Shown one piece after another: positions 43,796 through 54,450 of a DNA stretch of 64,000 nucleotides. The stretch comes from Dactylonectria macrodidyma (lineage: Eukaryota; Ascomycota; Sordariomycetes; Hypocreales; Nectriaceae), in NCBI GenBank assembly GCA_020744425.1, contig JAGMUV010000025.1, forward strand, positions 682,001 to 746,000, in the 5' to 3' direction. Below the pieces are notes generated by a model, which did no database searches, was not told the DNA's origin, and saw only the letters and a program-made list of their open reading frames with translations. Position 1 is the first letter of the stretch, and every line of letters begins with the position of its first letter. A program made the translations under genes and the position numbers.

Positions 43796-44634
43796 TCACA
43801 AAACTGGGCTCAAAAGTCCAGTCTTGATGTCAAACACGAAACCTCGGACTGAATCTTTCAGCTCCTTGCGGAGATAAGGCGACTTTCGCACAACCTCCAA
43901 GTCATGTCTCACGCCCTCTTCCATGCTAAAGTCGCAAAATGGTTATTATTATGTCATAGTGAAAGATATTGAGGGAAGGGTGGGGCGGGTAGGAAGGAGC
44001 GGAGGGGCAGGGACGAACTTTGAAAAGATACGGATCGGAAATGCTTCCAATGCTGCAGCAGTAGCATCAGGGAGATTATCCTTCAGATACGCATAGACCC
44101 CATCCTTTGTCATGTGCGTGACACCACAATCAGTGTGGTGAACGATCACCAGCTCCTTGAACTGGAACTCACTGTCCAGGGTAGCAACATCGTGGATGCT
44201 GATCTCGGCTTGGCCGCCTAGGTTTCGAATCGCGGCAATTTCTGTAGATCCTCACCTCAGTATCATGTGTTAAGGAATATGCCTGAAGGAAGAATAAGCG
44301 CGAAACTTACCGCCCCTCCTCCCTTGCATGAATTGCTGAGGATCGCAGCGAGGGTCGGCACAGGCAACTGCAGAGATTTAGTTTAAGGGGAAAGAAATTT
44401 AGAGCTAATGCGGAGGAATACGCACTGACGACGGTAGATGGCGAAGTCCATTCCAGTAACTCCGGCATGTCAGGCCAAGGCTTGTGTACGGTGGCCGCAT
44501 AGTTCCTATCCACGGCGTGAGACAGGCATCTGGGTTAAAAGTCTAAGGTGTAAAGAGTCCTACTTGTTGCGCAGGAGCAGCTCGTCGACTGTCGGACGAT
44601 ACGCTGGCTGGTAGTTGGCGGGCTTGCGATCCAT
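43796..44634 (-). CDS. Beta-carbonic-anhydrase-like protein 1
   Basis: Five exons on the minus strand: 44634-44564, 44529-44426, 44367-44311, 44241-44032, 43917-43796; 187 residues. Zinc-site motifs are complete: C61-x-D63-x-R65 (ACADPRC) and H113-x-x-C116 (HHTDCG). IRNLGGQ matches the usual RNxGG. It is short but within the range of the compact beta-CA group that also includes carbonyl sulfide hydrolases. The last acceptor (CATGGAAG|AG) is the one that keeps the frame; a stronger-looking TTTAG 8 bases upstream does not, so the final junction is the weakest part of the model. It faces HD2 tail to tail. Confidence 0.75.
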
Positions 44635-44781
44635 GTTGCTAAAGTTATGATTCAATAGTGCAGGAAGAGCTTATGTCTCGCTGTCGAAGCAGAGGCGTGT
44701 CAATGGAATCTCCTGTGGTCACTGCTTTGAAACGGTTTATGTTCATGAGTGCAGAGCCCTCTCACCAGTTGAAGAGACAAT

Positions 44782-44793
44782 GCCTTTTATATA
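44782..44793 (-). promoter_or_regulatory. TATA box of CA1
   Basis: On the minus strand TATATAAAAGGC, about 150 bp before the CA1 start codon. Confidence 0.5.
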
Positions 44794-45178
44794 TTTGTCA
44801 CTAAGAACCTGAATTACTATATATATTGGCCCTTCTACGGTAGCTGGCGGCTCTTGTTGCCATTCTACGGCACGACCATGGTTGGCTTGAATGGATTACT
44901 GAACACGTCTCATACAAAAGTCCCGTATCGCAGTTCTTAGCTTCGTTATGTTTAACTCCGGGGGGGATCGGAAGTTAAGTGGTTTCTTTCATCACTGGTT
45001 AATATCCGCACTATCGGCGAACCAGGGCCGCCGATATTTGCCGCAGAGCCGACGACCCGTAAGAAACAAAATGTCAAAGATGAGGGGAATAGGAAATGGA
45101 CTGTAGTTACGGCGATAATTTGGGTCCCTTTTTTCGAGTTTCCTGTTCGACCCTTCTCCCATATTTGTCTCAATACTA

Positions 45179-45503
45179 GGGTCCGTCTCGTCATTTCACT
45201 ACAGCTCAACCCCCCGTGAGGAACGGGGGTACGTTAACTAGCCAAAAAGTCGGTGACTCACCAAATACCTAAAAAATAGGTGTAGTCTCTAGCGAAATCA
45301 TGTACCTACCCTTAAAAAGAAATCAGTGACTTACTCCAAAAAATGCTTTCCAAAAAAAATCACTGCTAACACTGAGCTTTTGGTGTAGGCTAATGTTCCT
45401 AAAATTGGTGAGTCGCCTGACTTTTTGGCCAGTTAACGTACCCCCGTCCCTCACAGGGGGGTTGAGCTATAGTGAAATGACGAGACAAATGACGAGACCC
45501 CCC
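45179..45503. mobile_element. MITE with ~80-bp terminal inverted repeats, TA target site
   Basis: A 325-bp palindromic element. The left arm (GGGTCCGTCTCGTCATTTCAC...GACTCACCA) is repeated inverted on the right with few mismatches over about 80 bp, and both ends are flanked by TA. TA duplication and a GGG start suggest a non-autonomous Tc1/mariner-type element. The right arm carries an extra 12-bp copy of GTCTCGTCATTT. No coding capacity. Confidence 0.8.
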
Positions 45504-46442
45504 TAGTAGACTAAAGAAAGGGAAAAAAAGGACGGATTACACGCCACCCGACTGTTCCACGGCTCTCGCGGTGGGCCGCTTCAGCTCACAACCTCAACAA
45601 GTTCTCTCACATCAGCCCTTCCCCATACAGATGTAAGCGTAAAGCCATACCCATGGCTGCTAACCGTCGCGATGAGGTTAAGGGGGCCTAGGAAATTTAG
45701 TGATTAGATCAAATAGAATCCTTCCAAGCAGGGCATATGGAAGCTGTGGTGACTACAGTATGTAATCGAATTCTCCAGGGGCGGCATGTAACCCTGGGAA
45801 AAACCACGGTAATTCGCTTTACCCGTTGACATTGTGGGGCAAGCCGCCTGCCAACCGCCTGTCTACCCCATATTCCGGACGTATTATACTAAGTTCCGGT
45901 AATGCTCGGAGGATGACTCCAACTCCAGTGTGACCCCACGCTAGTCATCCACCGAGACCAGCTAGTGGGCTTCATTCTAGACTTTCTTAGCAGATTGATT
46001 CCTCATCACTCCACAGGATCAGGAGTATATCCATGTTAGCGCCTGAAAGGTTAGGGTTGGCTGTCGAATGCAGGTCGGCGGGCTGGTCGAGTTGCAGTCG
46101 GCAGAGATTTCAATACATGCCGATGGAGTCTAAACTCCGGCCTTGCTCGACGCCAAACTTTGTTGCTAATGCAACGGTGCCGCACTTAATCAGCAACAAT
46201 TACCAAGCCGGTGTAGAAAACGTCTCGGCCGCTATCTGTCATGACATAACTATGACGGGGCCGCCTGTGCGGGCAGGAAAGGGAGGGCTGCGTCGTGTAA
46301 GCGATAGATACTAATATAATGAATGCGTTCCTCGGAATGAATCATTGCAAAATCGCATGATTGTGTGCACATGTCACAAAAATCTTCGGTCATTTAAAAA
46401 AAAAAAAAAAAAGCCCCCTCAAACTATTGATTAGACGCTACG

Positions 46443-47207
46443 ATGGCGTCGTTAAATCCAGCCTCCTTTCCGTCCTTCCCTATTTCAGGGATATGTTTTC
46501 CCGACTCACGTATCATCTCTGCTGCGCTTGACTATGCCAAGCAGCACACCACCTCGATCACGGTGAATCACTGCCTGCGCAGTACCGCATTCGCACTACT
46601 CCTACGCAAGAAGCTGCCACAGTTCGCTGAGGTAGCAGACGAGCTCGACACCGAGATGATTGTCCTCAGTGGTATCCTGCATGACATGGGCTGGGCCACA
46701 ACCAAGTCCCTCCTCTCCAAGGATAAGCGATTTGAGGTTGACGGGGCTAATATCGCTCGCGACTTCATAATCGCCCACTCTAAGACAGAAGGGGGCTGGG
46801 ACGAGGGCGGCCGACGATTGCAAATGGTCTGGGACGCCATCGCGTTGCATGGGGTAGCGTCAATCGCGCCGTACAAGGAGTCTGAAGTTGCTCTTGTTCA
46901 CTTTGGCATCATGGCCGATTTCTTTGGGCCGAATTTCCCTGGCGGCGCCATCTCCGTTGAAGAGTACAAGGAGGTAGTCGCGGCTTTTCCACGTGTCGGG
47001 TTCACCGATGCACTGGTTCAGACCATGTGTGGATTATGCAGGGACAAGCCGGAGACCACCTTCGACAACGATGTCAAGGAGTTTGGACTTGCTTTTGGGT
47101 TCGATGGCAAGGGTACGGGAAAAGAAGACTTCCGTAGGCAGCTGGAGGGGATTCATCATGCAGAGAGGTTCGCGGGTGCGCTGGCTGCATGCGACGAGAT
47201 TCAGTAG
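46443..47207 (+). CDS. HD-domain protein 3, cyanamide-hydratase-like
   Basis: Single exon, 254 residues, ATG at 46443 in a good context (ACGATGG). Metal ligands H43 (VNHCLRS), H80-D81 (ILHDMGW), H136 (AIALHGV) are at the same residue numbers as in HD2, and RFEVDGAN, MCGLCRD and FGFDGKGTG also match, so HD2 and HD3 are close paralogues. Known relatives hydrate cyanamide to urea. Substrate here unproven. It is followed after about 900 bp by CA2 on the opposite strand, the same tail-to-tail pairing seen for HD2 and CA1. Confidence 0.87.
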   Translation: MASLNPASFPSFPISGICFPDSRIISAALDYAKQHTTSITVNHCLRSTAFALLLRKKLPQFAEVADELDTEMIVLSGILHDMGWATTKSLLSKDKRFEVDGANIARDFIIAHSKTEGGWDEGGRRLQMVWDAIALHGVASIAPYKESEVALVHFGIMADFFGPNFPGGAISVEEYKEVVAAFPRVGFTDALVQTMCGLCRDKPETTFDNDVKEFGLAFGFDGKGTGKEDFRRQLEGIHHAERFAGALAACDEIQ

Positions 47208-48127
47208 GTCATATCGGTTAGTTTCCTAGGGGAGCGGCTAAGAATTGTTCGGCTTTTGCGAGAAGAGTAGACCATGACGCTTGCTCTGACGTTTGTTTCT
47301 TGCTGTCATGTGATCACACGTGTGTAAGATGGAACCCGAGCGTTTTTGTCTGCCCATACCAGGCTAGTATGACTTCGCGAAGCACCGCGCTCGCCAAACT
47401 TTGATCCCGACGTCTCTCGGATCGAGGCATCGAATGCCGCACCATTGTAAGATTCAAATCGTCGACTCTATGGGGAATCAGCTGACTTCCACCGCCACCT
47501 CATTGACGTTAGGCTTTGGCAAGATTGAATGCGTTTCTTGTTATACGAGCCGCCTACCGCCCGGTAACTTTCCTAACAACGTTTGGATTCTTCGCACAAC
47601 GGTGAATACGACTTCTAAAAATACAGCACTCCCTAAACCCTAATAGGTGGTACAAGTAAGTTCCCTCTGAACTCAAAATTCCTCCATGAAAGGTAACTTC
47701 GAGTCGAGATTATGGATGCAAATTCCTAAAGTTCTCAACATATCATCATGATGTGTTCTGTGCTGAGTTTGGTGAACTTGGGCAGCTAGGTAGCTGTGCA
47801 TTATCAACGTAGGTGTTCGGCTTTTCCTAAGAATAGAGATCAGGTGGCCAAGGATGCTTCGTAATAGTCTCTCAACTTACTAGTTAGATTAAAAGGATGA
47901 GATCGACCCCATTTCTTAAAGGTGACTCTTTTTTTAAAAAAAAAAAAAAAAAAAAGTAGTATGGAGTAAAGGATGGAGAACGCGGGAATACACTAGGACA
48001 GGGGAAGCAAGGCATTTAGAAGGCAAGAAAAACTTGAAAATTTGGTAACTATGGACCAGTACTAAAACAATTTTCCTTAAGTTGACATATTGATTAGCTG
48101 CTTCCGTTTCATTATAAACCATAATAA
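47208..48127. other. Intergenic region between HD3 and CA2
   Basis: About 920 bp, no gene recognised. A T7 then A19 run at 47930-47956 is the only notable feature. Confidence 0.4.
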
Positions 48128-48895
48128 CTAAGAAAGTTTAATTTCCTCGGCATTTCCAGTCTCGATGTTATAGAGGAAACCCCGGGCTTTACTCCTAAGC
48201 TCGTCTCTGATAACCTTATTGGCACGAAGCCACTCAAGATCACCTCTAACACTGCGCACCATGCTGTACCCAAGCATTAGCAAACTTCCTCACCGTAATA
48301 GATTTAATACTTACTCCGTATTCGCACCCCAGCTAGTTTTGTCAATTTCATCCCAATGACTCTCATCTACTCGCGCTTTGACGGCGTCGCGCATCCAATC
48401 GTTCGTAAACATCAGCGAGCCACAATCGGTATGATGAACGATGATGAGTTCATCGACCACGAACTTCGTGTCCAGAAGGAGAATATCCCGTACCGCGAAG
48501 CGAATATTGCCACCGGCATTACGCGAGACCATGACCACTGGTTCCTGATTAGTCTCCTTGCGGGCGACTCTCTTTTCTTCACTTACTTTCACCATTCGAC
48601 ACTCCGAGATCCAAGTCGATGAACTGGTCAATGCTACACCGAGGATCCACACAGGCCACTACCGGTGTTGAAGTTGGTGAGCGAGTCTCCAGACAAAGCG
48701 GAAAACAGAACATCGGGTTCACATACCGACGATGGTAAGGCGAGGCTTGGATGCCTTGTTCATGGCGGCGATTGTCGGGAACGGTTCGAACTCCTGGGGC
48801 CTATTCTTATCGGGTTAGTCACTTTTCGTTTGTAAATGGAACATGACAATAACAGACTCGTGGGCCGCAATAAGATCAGCAACAGTCTCGGCCAT
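48128..48895 (-). CDS. Beta-carbonic-anhydrase-like protein 2
   Basis: Five exons on the minus strand: 48895-48858, 48800-48727, 48658-48587, 48537-48315, 48263-48128; 180 residues. The zinc-site residues are C40-x-D42-x-R44 (ACVDPRC) and H97-x-x-C100 (HHTDCG), with SRNAGGN at 66-72. All intron phases (2,1,1,2) equal those of CA3. Intron 1 has an unusual donor, GTCTGT; the others are GTATGT, GTAAGT, GTAAGT. Beta-CAs interconvert CO2 and bicarbonate; some short fungal relatives hydrolyse carbonyl sulfide instead. No signal peptide or mitochondrial leader is apparent, so it is probably cytosolic. Confidence 0.83.
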
Positions 48896-49114
48896 TCTGT
48901 CTTCCCTGAAAATGATGCGGTGATATCTCGGTTCAAGGAGTCTTAGTTAATTGGCGCGTGGTGATTGACTAAGTAATTCTTAACAGGATCCGGAGGTAAG
49001 CGATGATGCAAAATTGCCAATATAACCAGGAGGTTTCAGTCCTATTATAGAGGTCGTTCCGAGTGAAGCATGGCTACGCTAGCAACCTCGCTGAGGATCG
49101 TCAGGGGCTCCTCC

Positions 49115-49175
49115 GTTCTTTAGTAATTAGTATTATAAGTGCCATAGCTATCACAAGGGGAGGCTACAAGGGCTT
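49115..49175. repeat. Direct repeat, first copy (61 bp)
   Basis: Begins GTTCTTTAGTAATTAGTATT and matches 49247-49307 with two mismatches, 132 bp apart. Unrelated to any gene. It may be a footprint of local duplication. Confidence 0.75.
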
Positions 49176-49246
49176 TCACTAATTGGGAGTGCTCTCGCAC
49201 GGTATCGGACTTTACAACCCACCCGAGAGTCATCAGAGAATCCTTT

Positions 49247-49307
49247 GTTCTTTAGTAATTAGTATTATAAGTGCCATAGCTATCACAAGGGGAGTCTGCA
49301 AGGGCTA
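49247..49307. repeat. Direct repeat, second copy (61 bp)
   Basis: Second copy of 49115-49175. Confidence 0.75.
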
Positions 49308-49822
49308 CGAATCCGTCGCTGATTCTACAGTGTCACGGCCGATGGAACTTAAGCGCCGAAGGTGATCGGAGACTACCTCTTTTTATACCTGGCCAGTGAC
49401 GTTGATGGATCGGCTTGCGTCGGGAGAACGTCGTATTTGGACCGAATAGGACTCGGATATAAGGTATACGGCGTTGGTGAAGCTGGGGATCTCGGCGTTG
49501 AACGATATACTTTCCAAAGCGCAGGAAGACATAAGCGCTAGTGGCAGCGCGCTTCGGGAATTGGTACAGGCTGACTGCGTTAGCTGAGAAAGAGCGCGTG
49601 AGAAGAAGGGGAGGAATGGATAGAACCAGTGGGTCAACTCGCCACAGATCCAATGTCAGAAGTTCAATATGAAGCAATCTTGTTGATAAGATTTGATGAG
49701 GAATCATCATATCAGCTGATGGAGTCTATATTCCGAGCTCGCTCGGGTGTAAGCTTCATTGCTTAGGTAATTGTACTGCAGCGATTGGCAATAATAGTTT
49801 CGGGGCCCTGTTACCTTACAAA

Positions 49823-49865
49823 GCTAAAGCTGGTTGGCGGAATATGTCTGCCGCCGGTCGTTATG
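49823..49865. repeat. Direct repeat pair in hydrolase promoter, first copy (43 bp)
   Basis: GCTAAAGCTGGTTGGCGGAA... matches 49967-50009 with a single C/T difference, 144 bp apart. The two lie 164 and 308 bp before the start codon of the hydrolase gene. Confidence 0.8.
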
Positions 49866-49966
49866 GCAAGTGTTGGGTTATATACTGGATAATTCCAAGC
49901 TGTAATAATAAGCGGGGTACCCTAAACTTTTGCCTAAAATGGCGCAGCTGGTGAATCCAACAACAG

Positions 49967-50009
49967 GCTAAAGCTGGTTGGCGGAATATGTCTGCCGCTG
50001 GTCGTTATG
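49967..50009. repeat. Direct repeat pair in hydrolase promoter, second copy (43 bp)
   Basis: Second copy of 49823-49865. Could be a duplicated regulatory block; contains TTGGCGGAA. Confidence 0.8.
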
Positions 50010-50172
50010 ACATAATTCCATCCGAGCCAGCGGGGGCAAGTCATACATGTACCGACTACTCGTGCTCACCTACACTCAGACGTTCTTCAAAAAAAATAAT
50101 TAACCTCAAGTCGACCAGTATTCACTTTATTCTTGAGTCAATTTTCCATCCCCCCTCAAGCCAACTTGAGCT

Positions 50173-51015
50173 ATGACAACAATGGCCAACCACGCGGGAA
50201 AGCTTCTTTCTCGTGTCCGTCTGTCCACGCCGTTTGGAATCACCCATATCGGCACGGCTACAGCAATTTTCCATCTCCCAGCCTTAGGCATTAACCTGCT
50301 TACAGATCCTGTCTTCTCTCCCGCTGGCACGGAGTGGGATATTGGTGTCGGTATCCTGAGAAATACGGAGCAGGCTGCACTAAGTCCTGCGCAGTTGCCT
50401 CCTATCGAGGTTGTTCTTCTCAGCCATGAAGACCACGCCGACAATCTCGATGAGCCGGGCCGTCTGCTCCTCGACGGCCGCAAGGTTCTGACTACGATTG
50501 ACGGCGCAAACAAACTGGCTCCGCGCCCGGGAGTACGCGGTCTCCGTCCTTGGGAGAAAGTAGGACTCGACATTGGTGGCAAGAAGCTTGAGGTAGTTGG
50601 CACTCCTTGCCAACACCTACCTGGAGGCGAGTGTACCGGGTTCATTATCCTGGCCGATGAATTTGGCCTGACAGACGGACGGCCGAACGCCATCTACTTC
50701 TCGGGCGACACGGTGTATCTGGAGGAACTGGCCCAGATGAAGGAAAAATATCACATCTCTGTCGCAGTATTGAACATTGGCAGAGTCATGATTCCGCCCC
50801 CGGGATCTGCCACACCGATCCAGATCACTATGGATGGAAAACAGGCAGCAAAGCTATTTCGAGATATTGACGCAGACGTCTTGGTCCCCATGCATTACGA
50901 GTCGTGGACGCACTTTACCGAGAATGGACCTGCTCTCGGGCATGCCTTTGAGGCGGAAGGCGTCATGGACAGAGTTTGTTGGCTGACGCCTGGTGTGTTA
51001 AAAGAGATTGTGTGA
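50173..51015 (+). CDS. Metallo-beta-lactamase-fold hydrolase (UlaG-like)
   Basis: Single exon, 280 residues; a second ATG three codons in (50182) is also possible. Metal-binding motifs of the fold: H85-E-D-H88-A-D90 (LSHEDHAD), H148, D179 (YFSGDT) and H241 (PMHYESW). The LTDPVFS near residue 43 is typical of the UlaG-like group, which includes lactonases, phospholipases and other small-molecule hydrolases. Isothiocyanate hydrolase (SaxA) belongs to the same superfamily, but nothing here proves that activity. It is oriented away from CA2 and ends tail to tail with the monooxygenase gene. Confidence 0.87.
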   Translation: MTTMANHAGKLLSRVRLSTPFGITHIGTATAIFHLPALGINLLTDPVFSPAGTEWDIGVGILRNTEQAALSPAQLPPIEVVLLSHEDHADNLDEPGRLLLDGRKVLTTIDGANKLAPRPGVRGLRPWEKVGLDIGGKKLEVVGTPCQHLPGGECTGFIILADEFGLTDGRPNAIYFSGDTVYLEELAQMKEKYHISVAVLNIGRVMIPPPGSATPIQITMDGKQAAKLFRDIDADVLVPMHYESWTHFTENGPALGHAFEAEGVMDRVCWLTPGVLKEIV

Positions 51016-51716
51016 AGACAACGGTGACGGAAGGGTCGATGGATTGGGCAAGCAATTGGGTCCATGACTGTGCCGCAGCGGCAAGTTATTAGTAGGGGCA
51101 GATTCATCTTACATTCTATGAGGGATTTTAACTGCATTGAAGCTATTGATTTCTAACGAAATGAATGACTGAAGTTCGTTTGTTTTTATTCTTCCTTAGA
51201 GATAGTCCTATTCGTCAACTGCGGCGAGGTTCTCCTAATGATCTGTTGCATCGAAGTTTGATCCCGTGGGTCACACCGCCCGCGTGCCAGAGCCGCCTTA
51301 GTGATACGATGTGGCATTACCCATGGGCGTTTGGAGCACCTCAGGTCACTCTATCAGCGTCAACTTCCGTCGGTCATCTTGACTGATAGATGTCTAGCGG
51401 CGATGAATGCTGCTGCGATCTGTGCTCTTCCTCTAAAGCACTGCTTTGCCCCTGGAATGTTAATAAGGCAGTCAGTTAGCACTACCCGCCGCTCTTTATA
51501 CCAGTGGCGCGGTCGCAGGTTGGTACGCCACCTCTCTCTTGGAGGTGGGGGCGTTAGGCATGCTCAATCAGCGCACCAGGTAAACACCAGTCAACTTGTT
51601 GAGAAAATTTCGTCAATAATGCCAGCATGGTTTCAACCACAGTCAACGAGTCTGCCAAACGTAATCTTCCAAAAGATCTAAATCGTCGTTCTATAGAGGG
51701 TCACCTCGGCCATCCT
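51016..51716. other. Convergent intergenic region
   Basis: 700 bp between the 3' ends of the hydrolase and monooxygenase genes. The frames seen (for example 51301-51681) carry no domain features. Confidence 0.4.
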
Positions 51717-53710
51717 TTATCCGGCACAACTTCTTTTCTGTCTCGTGACAGTGAAAGTTATGGCCTTGCGGATTCCGGCGAAATATCTCAAAATAGGAGG
51801 CAAAGGCTTCCCTGAAAGTCTAGCCAAGCTCAGAGCTAGAACCAAACAAGCCCAAAGAAGGCTAGGCCATCCTACACTCTGGCGTTTCCGAGTCCAGCTG
51901 ACTTCCCAGTCAGACCACGTAGGAAACATGAAGCGTATGGTTTGGTAGGCCATCGAGTACCTAAATTGCAAAGCAGTCAGAGATGTACACGTAGCTGCCT
52001 GTCAGGTTTACTCACGGGTATGACATGGAATTGCGGCCTTTAGAAGCCACATACCAGTTGGAGCAGCCACCGTTATTCCATACCATCTTTCCTAAGTCTG
52101 ACTGCACTTCTTCATTATAGTTGACGACGGCGGACCGTTTTACCTCCACTGTCTTGGCTTCTCCAGCAAGAACAGGACGCATCAGCTTGATGGCATGATC
52201 TACTTGGTTTTCGAGGCCAAGCACGACGCTGCTGTGCCCCGTGAAACTGTTGGGGCCGAAGAGAATAAACAGATTAGGGAACCCGTCAAGAGCTGTGCCA
52301 TGATACAATTGTGGGCCTCCTCGTTCGTCGAACTCCCATTCCAAGGTTGTCCCCCTGCTTCCCACGACCTCAAGAGGATGGAACCATCGGCTGGCCGAAA
52401 ACCCGTTTGCGAGCACGATGATGTCGGCGGGAACCCTGCGAGCTTCAAGGCTCTTCTCCGTCTGATGGGTCTTTGGACCTGGGCGTAGAGTTATGCTATT
52501 TTCATTAACACTTTCCATCGCCAGAGTTGTAAGCTCAATTCGCGAGTCGTGTAAACAAGGGAACCATGCAGTATCGTAGATACGCCGCTTGCATCCTATG
52601 GAGTACTTTGGCGTCAATATGCCATGGTACTGTTCAACACTGATTAGTGAGGCTCTGGTAACCAAGCTGAACCGCTTACTTTACTCGGAACCGTTTTTCT
52701 CATATGCCGAAGCAGTTTCTGTTCAAGGTGGTGCCTTTTCCGCCCGCAAGAAGGACTAGCACCGAAGAGCTGAAAATCAAGCTCAGTGGCCAAGGCAACC
52801 ACGGCTCTAAACGCCCGCATGTAGGTCGGTATGTACGAGCATAGCAATGGACTCCATTTTTCGTAGAAGTGATCACCCAGAGGAGGCGTGACACGGGGTA
52901 GCACCCATGGAGGCTCTCTCATGAGCTGCGTGACGTGACTGGCCCCGTAGTCGTTGTCAAGCAGCCGCGGAACCAACTGAGCAGCGCTGCACCCAGTTCC
53001 CACGACCACAACATTCTTCCCGCGAAAGTCAGTGTTTGAATCCCACCTTGCCGAGTGGATGACCTTTCCTTGGAACTTATCCTTGCCGGCGACGTTGGCG
53101 GGCCATGGAGCGGGCTCAACAAGGCCCCCGACAGCGCTGACAAGGAGCCCGCAGGTCCACGTCGTCTCGTTCAAGAAGACTGATGAAGGACCTTCGGTTT
53201 CTAGAATCCGTTTTCGTTCCGCGGCGGAGAGGTCCCCGAGGCCTGGCAACAACTGGCGAGTCGTAACCTCCCACAGGCTGATTTTGGTGTTCCACCTGCA
53301 TGAGCACACTTCTGTATCCAAGTACAGCTTGCCCCCCAGTTCGAAGTCGTGGACTACCTCTTCAAGGTACTGACGAATCTCCTTACCTGGTGCATAGAAT
53401 GTTGACCAATCCGCCTTTTGGGAGAAGGAGAGGGAATAGAACGGCGAAGGGCTGGTGGCATCGTAAGTAGGGCCCTTCAACCTCTAAGTAGTGGTTAGGA
53501 AGACAAGACTCACATATCACAGGCTATGCCTGGGTAGGTATTGATCCACCACGTGCCTCCTATGCCCGATTGACGTTCCAACAGACAGAAGTCAGTGCAA
53601 CCTAGCTTTCTCTTCAATTGACAGGCCATCGCAATACCTCCAAACCCCCCTCCAATGATAATGACAGCCTTGTGACGCTGGGCAATGCCTTCTTCTCCTT
53701 GACCTTGCAT
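51717..53710 (-). CDS. Baeyer-Villiger-type flavin monooxygenase
   Basis: Four exons on the minus strand: 53710-53514, 53481-52680, 52629-52016, 51960-51717; 618 residues. FAD Rossmann loop G20-x-G22-x-x-G25, the Baeyer-Villiger fingerprint FxGxxxHxxxW at 202-212 (FQGKVIHSARW), and the second NADPH-binding loop GTGCSA at 227-232. The typical core YSIGCKRR follows the second intron junction. The last exon adds a hydrophobic C-terminal stretch (LLWACLVLALSLARL, about 565-580), possibly a membrane anchor, which most cytosolic members lack. The family inserts oxygen next to a ketone to make esters or lactones, using NADPH and O2. Intron 1 uses TTAGAG|G, the acceptor that fits the frame. Confidence 0.88.
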
Positions 53711-54450
53711 GACTAGATGCTGTCGGTTAGGCTGATCTGAAGTGGTTTGTAGGTATATTTATGGCTGCTCTTGAAACGTTCTGTGGACCAAAAACCGGGA
53801 GGGTCCCCTTCCTTAAGTACTCATTCCGTTTCGTGCTTACGCACAAGTGCCGGGATCCTGCGGACCGTCCACTTTCGGGCTGGTCGCACTTCGTTCCACC
53901 CTTAGTGAATAACAACGTCTGGGTGCGTAGCAAACCCTGCTGGCTATCGGCTTACACAAATGACACTTGACATTTACAGCATCCGCCAACGGAGGCAGAT
54001 AACGAGTGGTTGCATAGTAAGACGGGTGACATGGTGACAAAGAAGAGGAACCGATTATCAACACCTACGATTGGATCTATTCAGTGTCTCTGACAGAAGA
54101 ACGAGGACGAGATAGTTATCTGGAGATCACGATCGATGTGGTTAATGCCAATCACCAGTTAAGTTTTATCTAAGAACCACGAAGTTTAGCGGACTGATAT
54201 AACTCGATGTCAAGTCCACTGAGAGAAAGGCGCAAAATTGTAAATTAAAAGGAAACTACCTCCTATATGATCGTGTGACTCTAATCTAAATGACGACAAA
54301 GGGAAAGAAGGAATCTAAACACTGCAGCACAATGCAGCTTATCTGTCATTGTTCCTAATTGAGAACCATTCCTCAACATCCTTCCAACCACTTCTCCTGT
54401 CCGCCCGTGAGACCGCGCGTGAACAAAATCATGGACGCGACGAACAGAAC
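53711..54450. other. Promoter region of the monooxygenase and 3' flank of the MFS pseudogene
   Basis: About 740 bp. Nothing else recognised. Confidence 0.4.

Larger units (their letters stand above)
44635..46442. other. Intergenic region between CA1 and HD3, with a MITE
   Basis: About 1.8 kb. Contains the inverted-repeat element at 45179-45503 and an A-rich run (46396-46412) 30 bp before HD3. A frame at 44952-45209 overlaps the repeat and is not a gene. Confidence 0.5.
48896..50172. other. Intergenic region between CA2 and the metallo-hydrolase, with two repeat pairs
   Basis: About 1.3 kb between divergent genes. Apart from the two direct-repeat pairs no feature is clear. Minus-strand frames at 49333-49710 and 49383-49637 lack recognisable domains and were not called. 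Confidence 0.4.

Noticed and set aside
49333..49710. 125-codon minus frame
   Set aside because: No recognisable motif and a competing frame overlaps; could be a relic but not supported.
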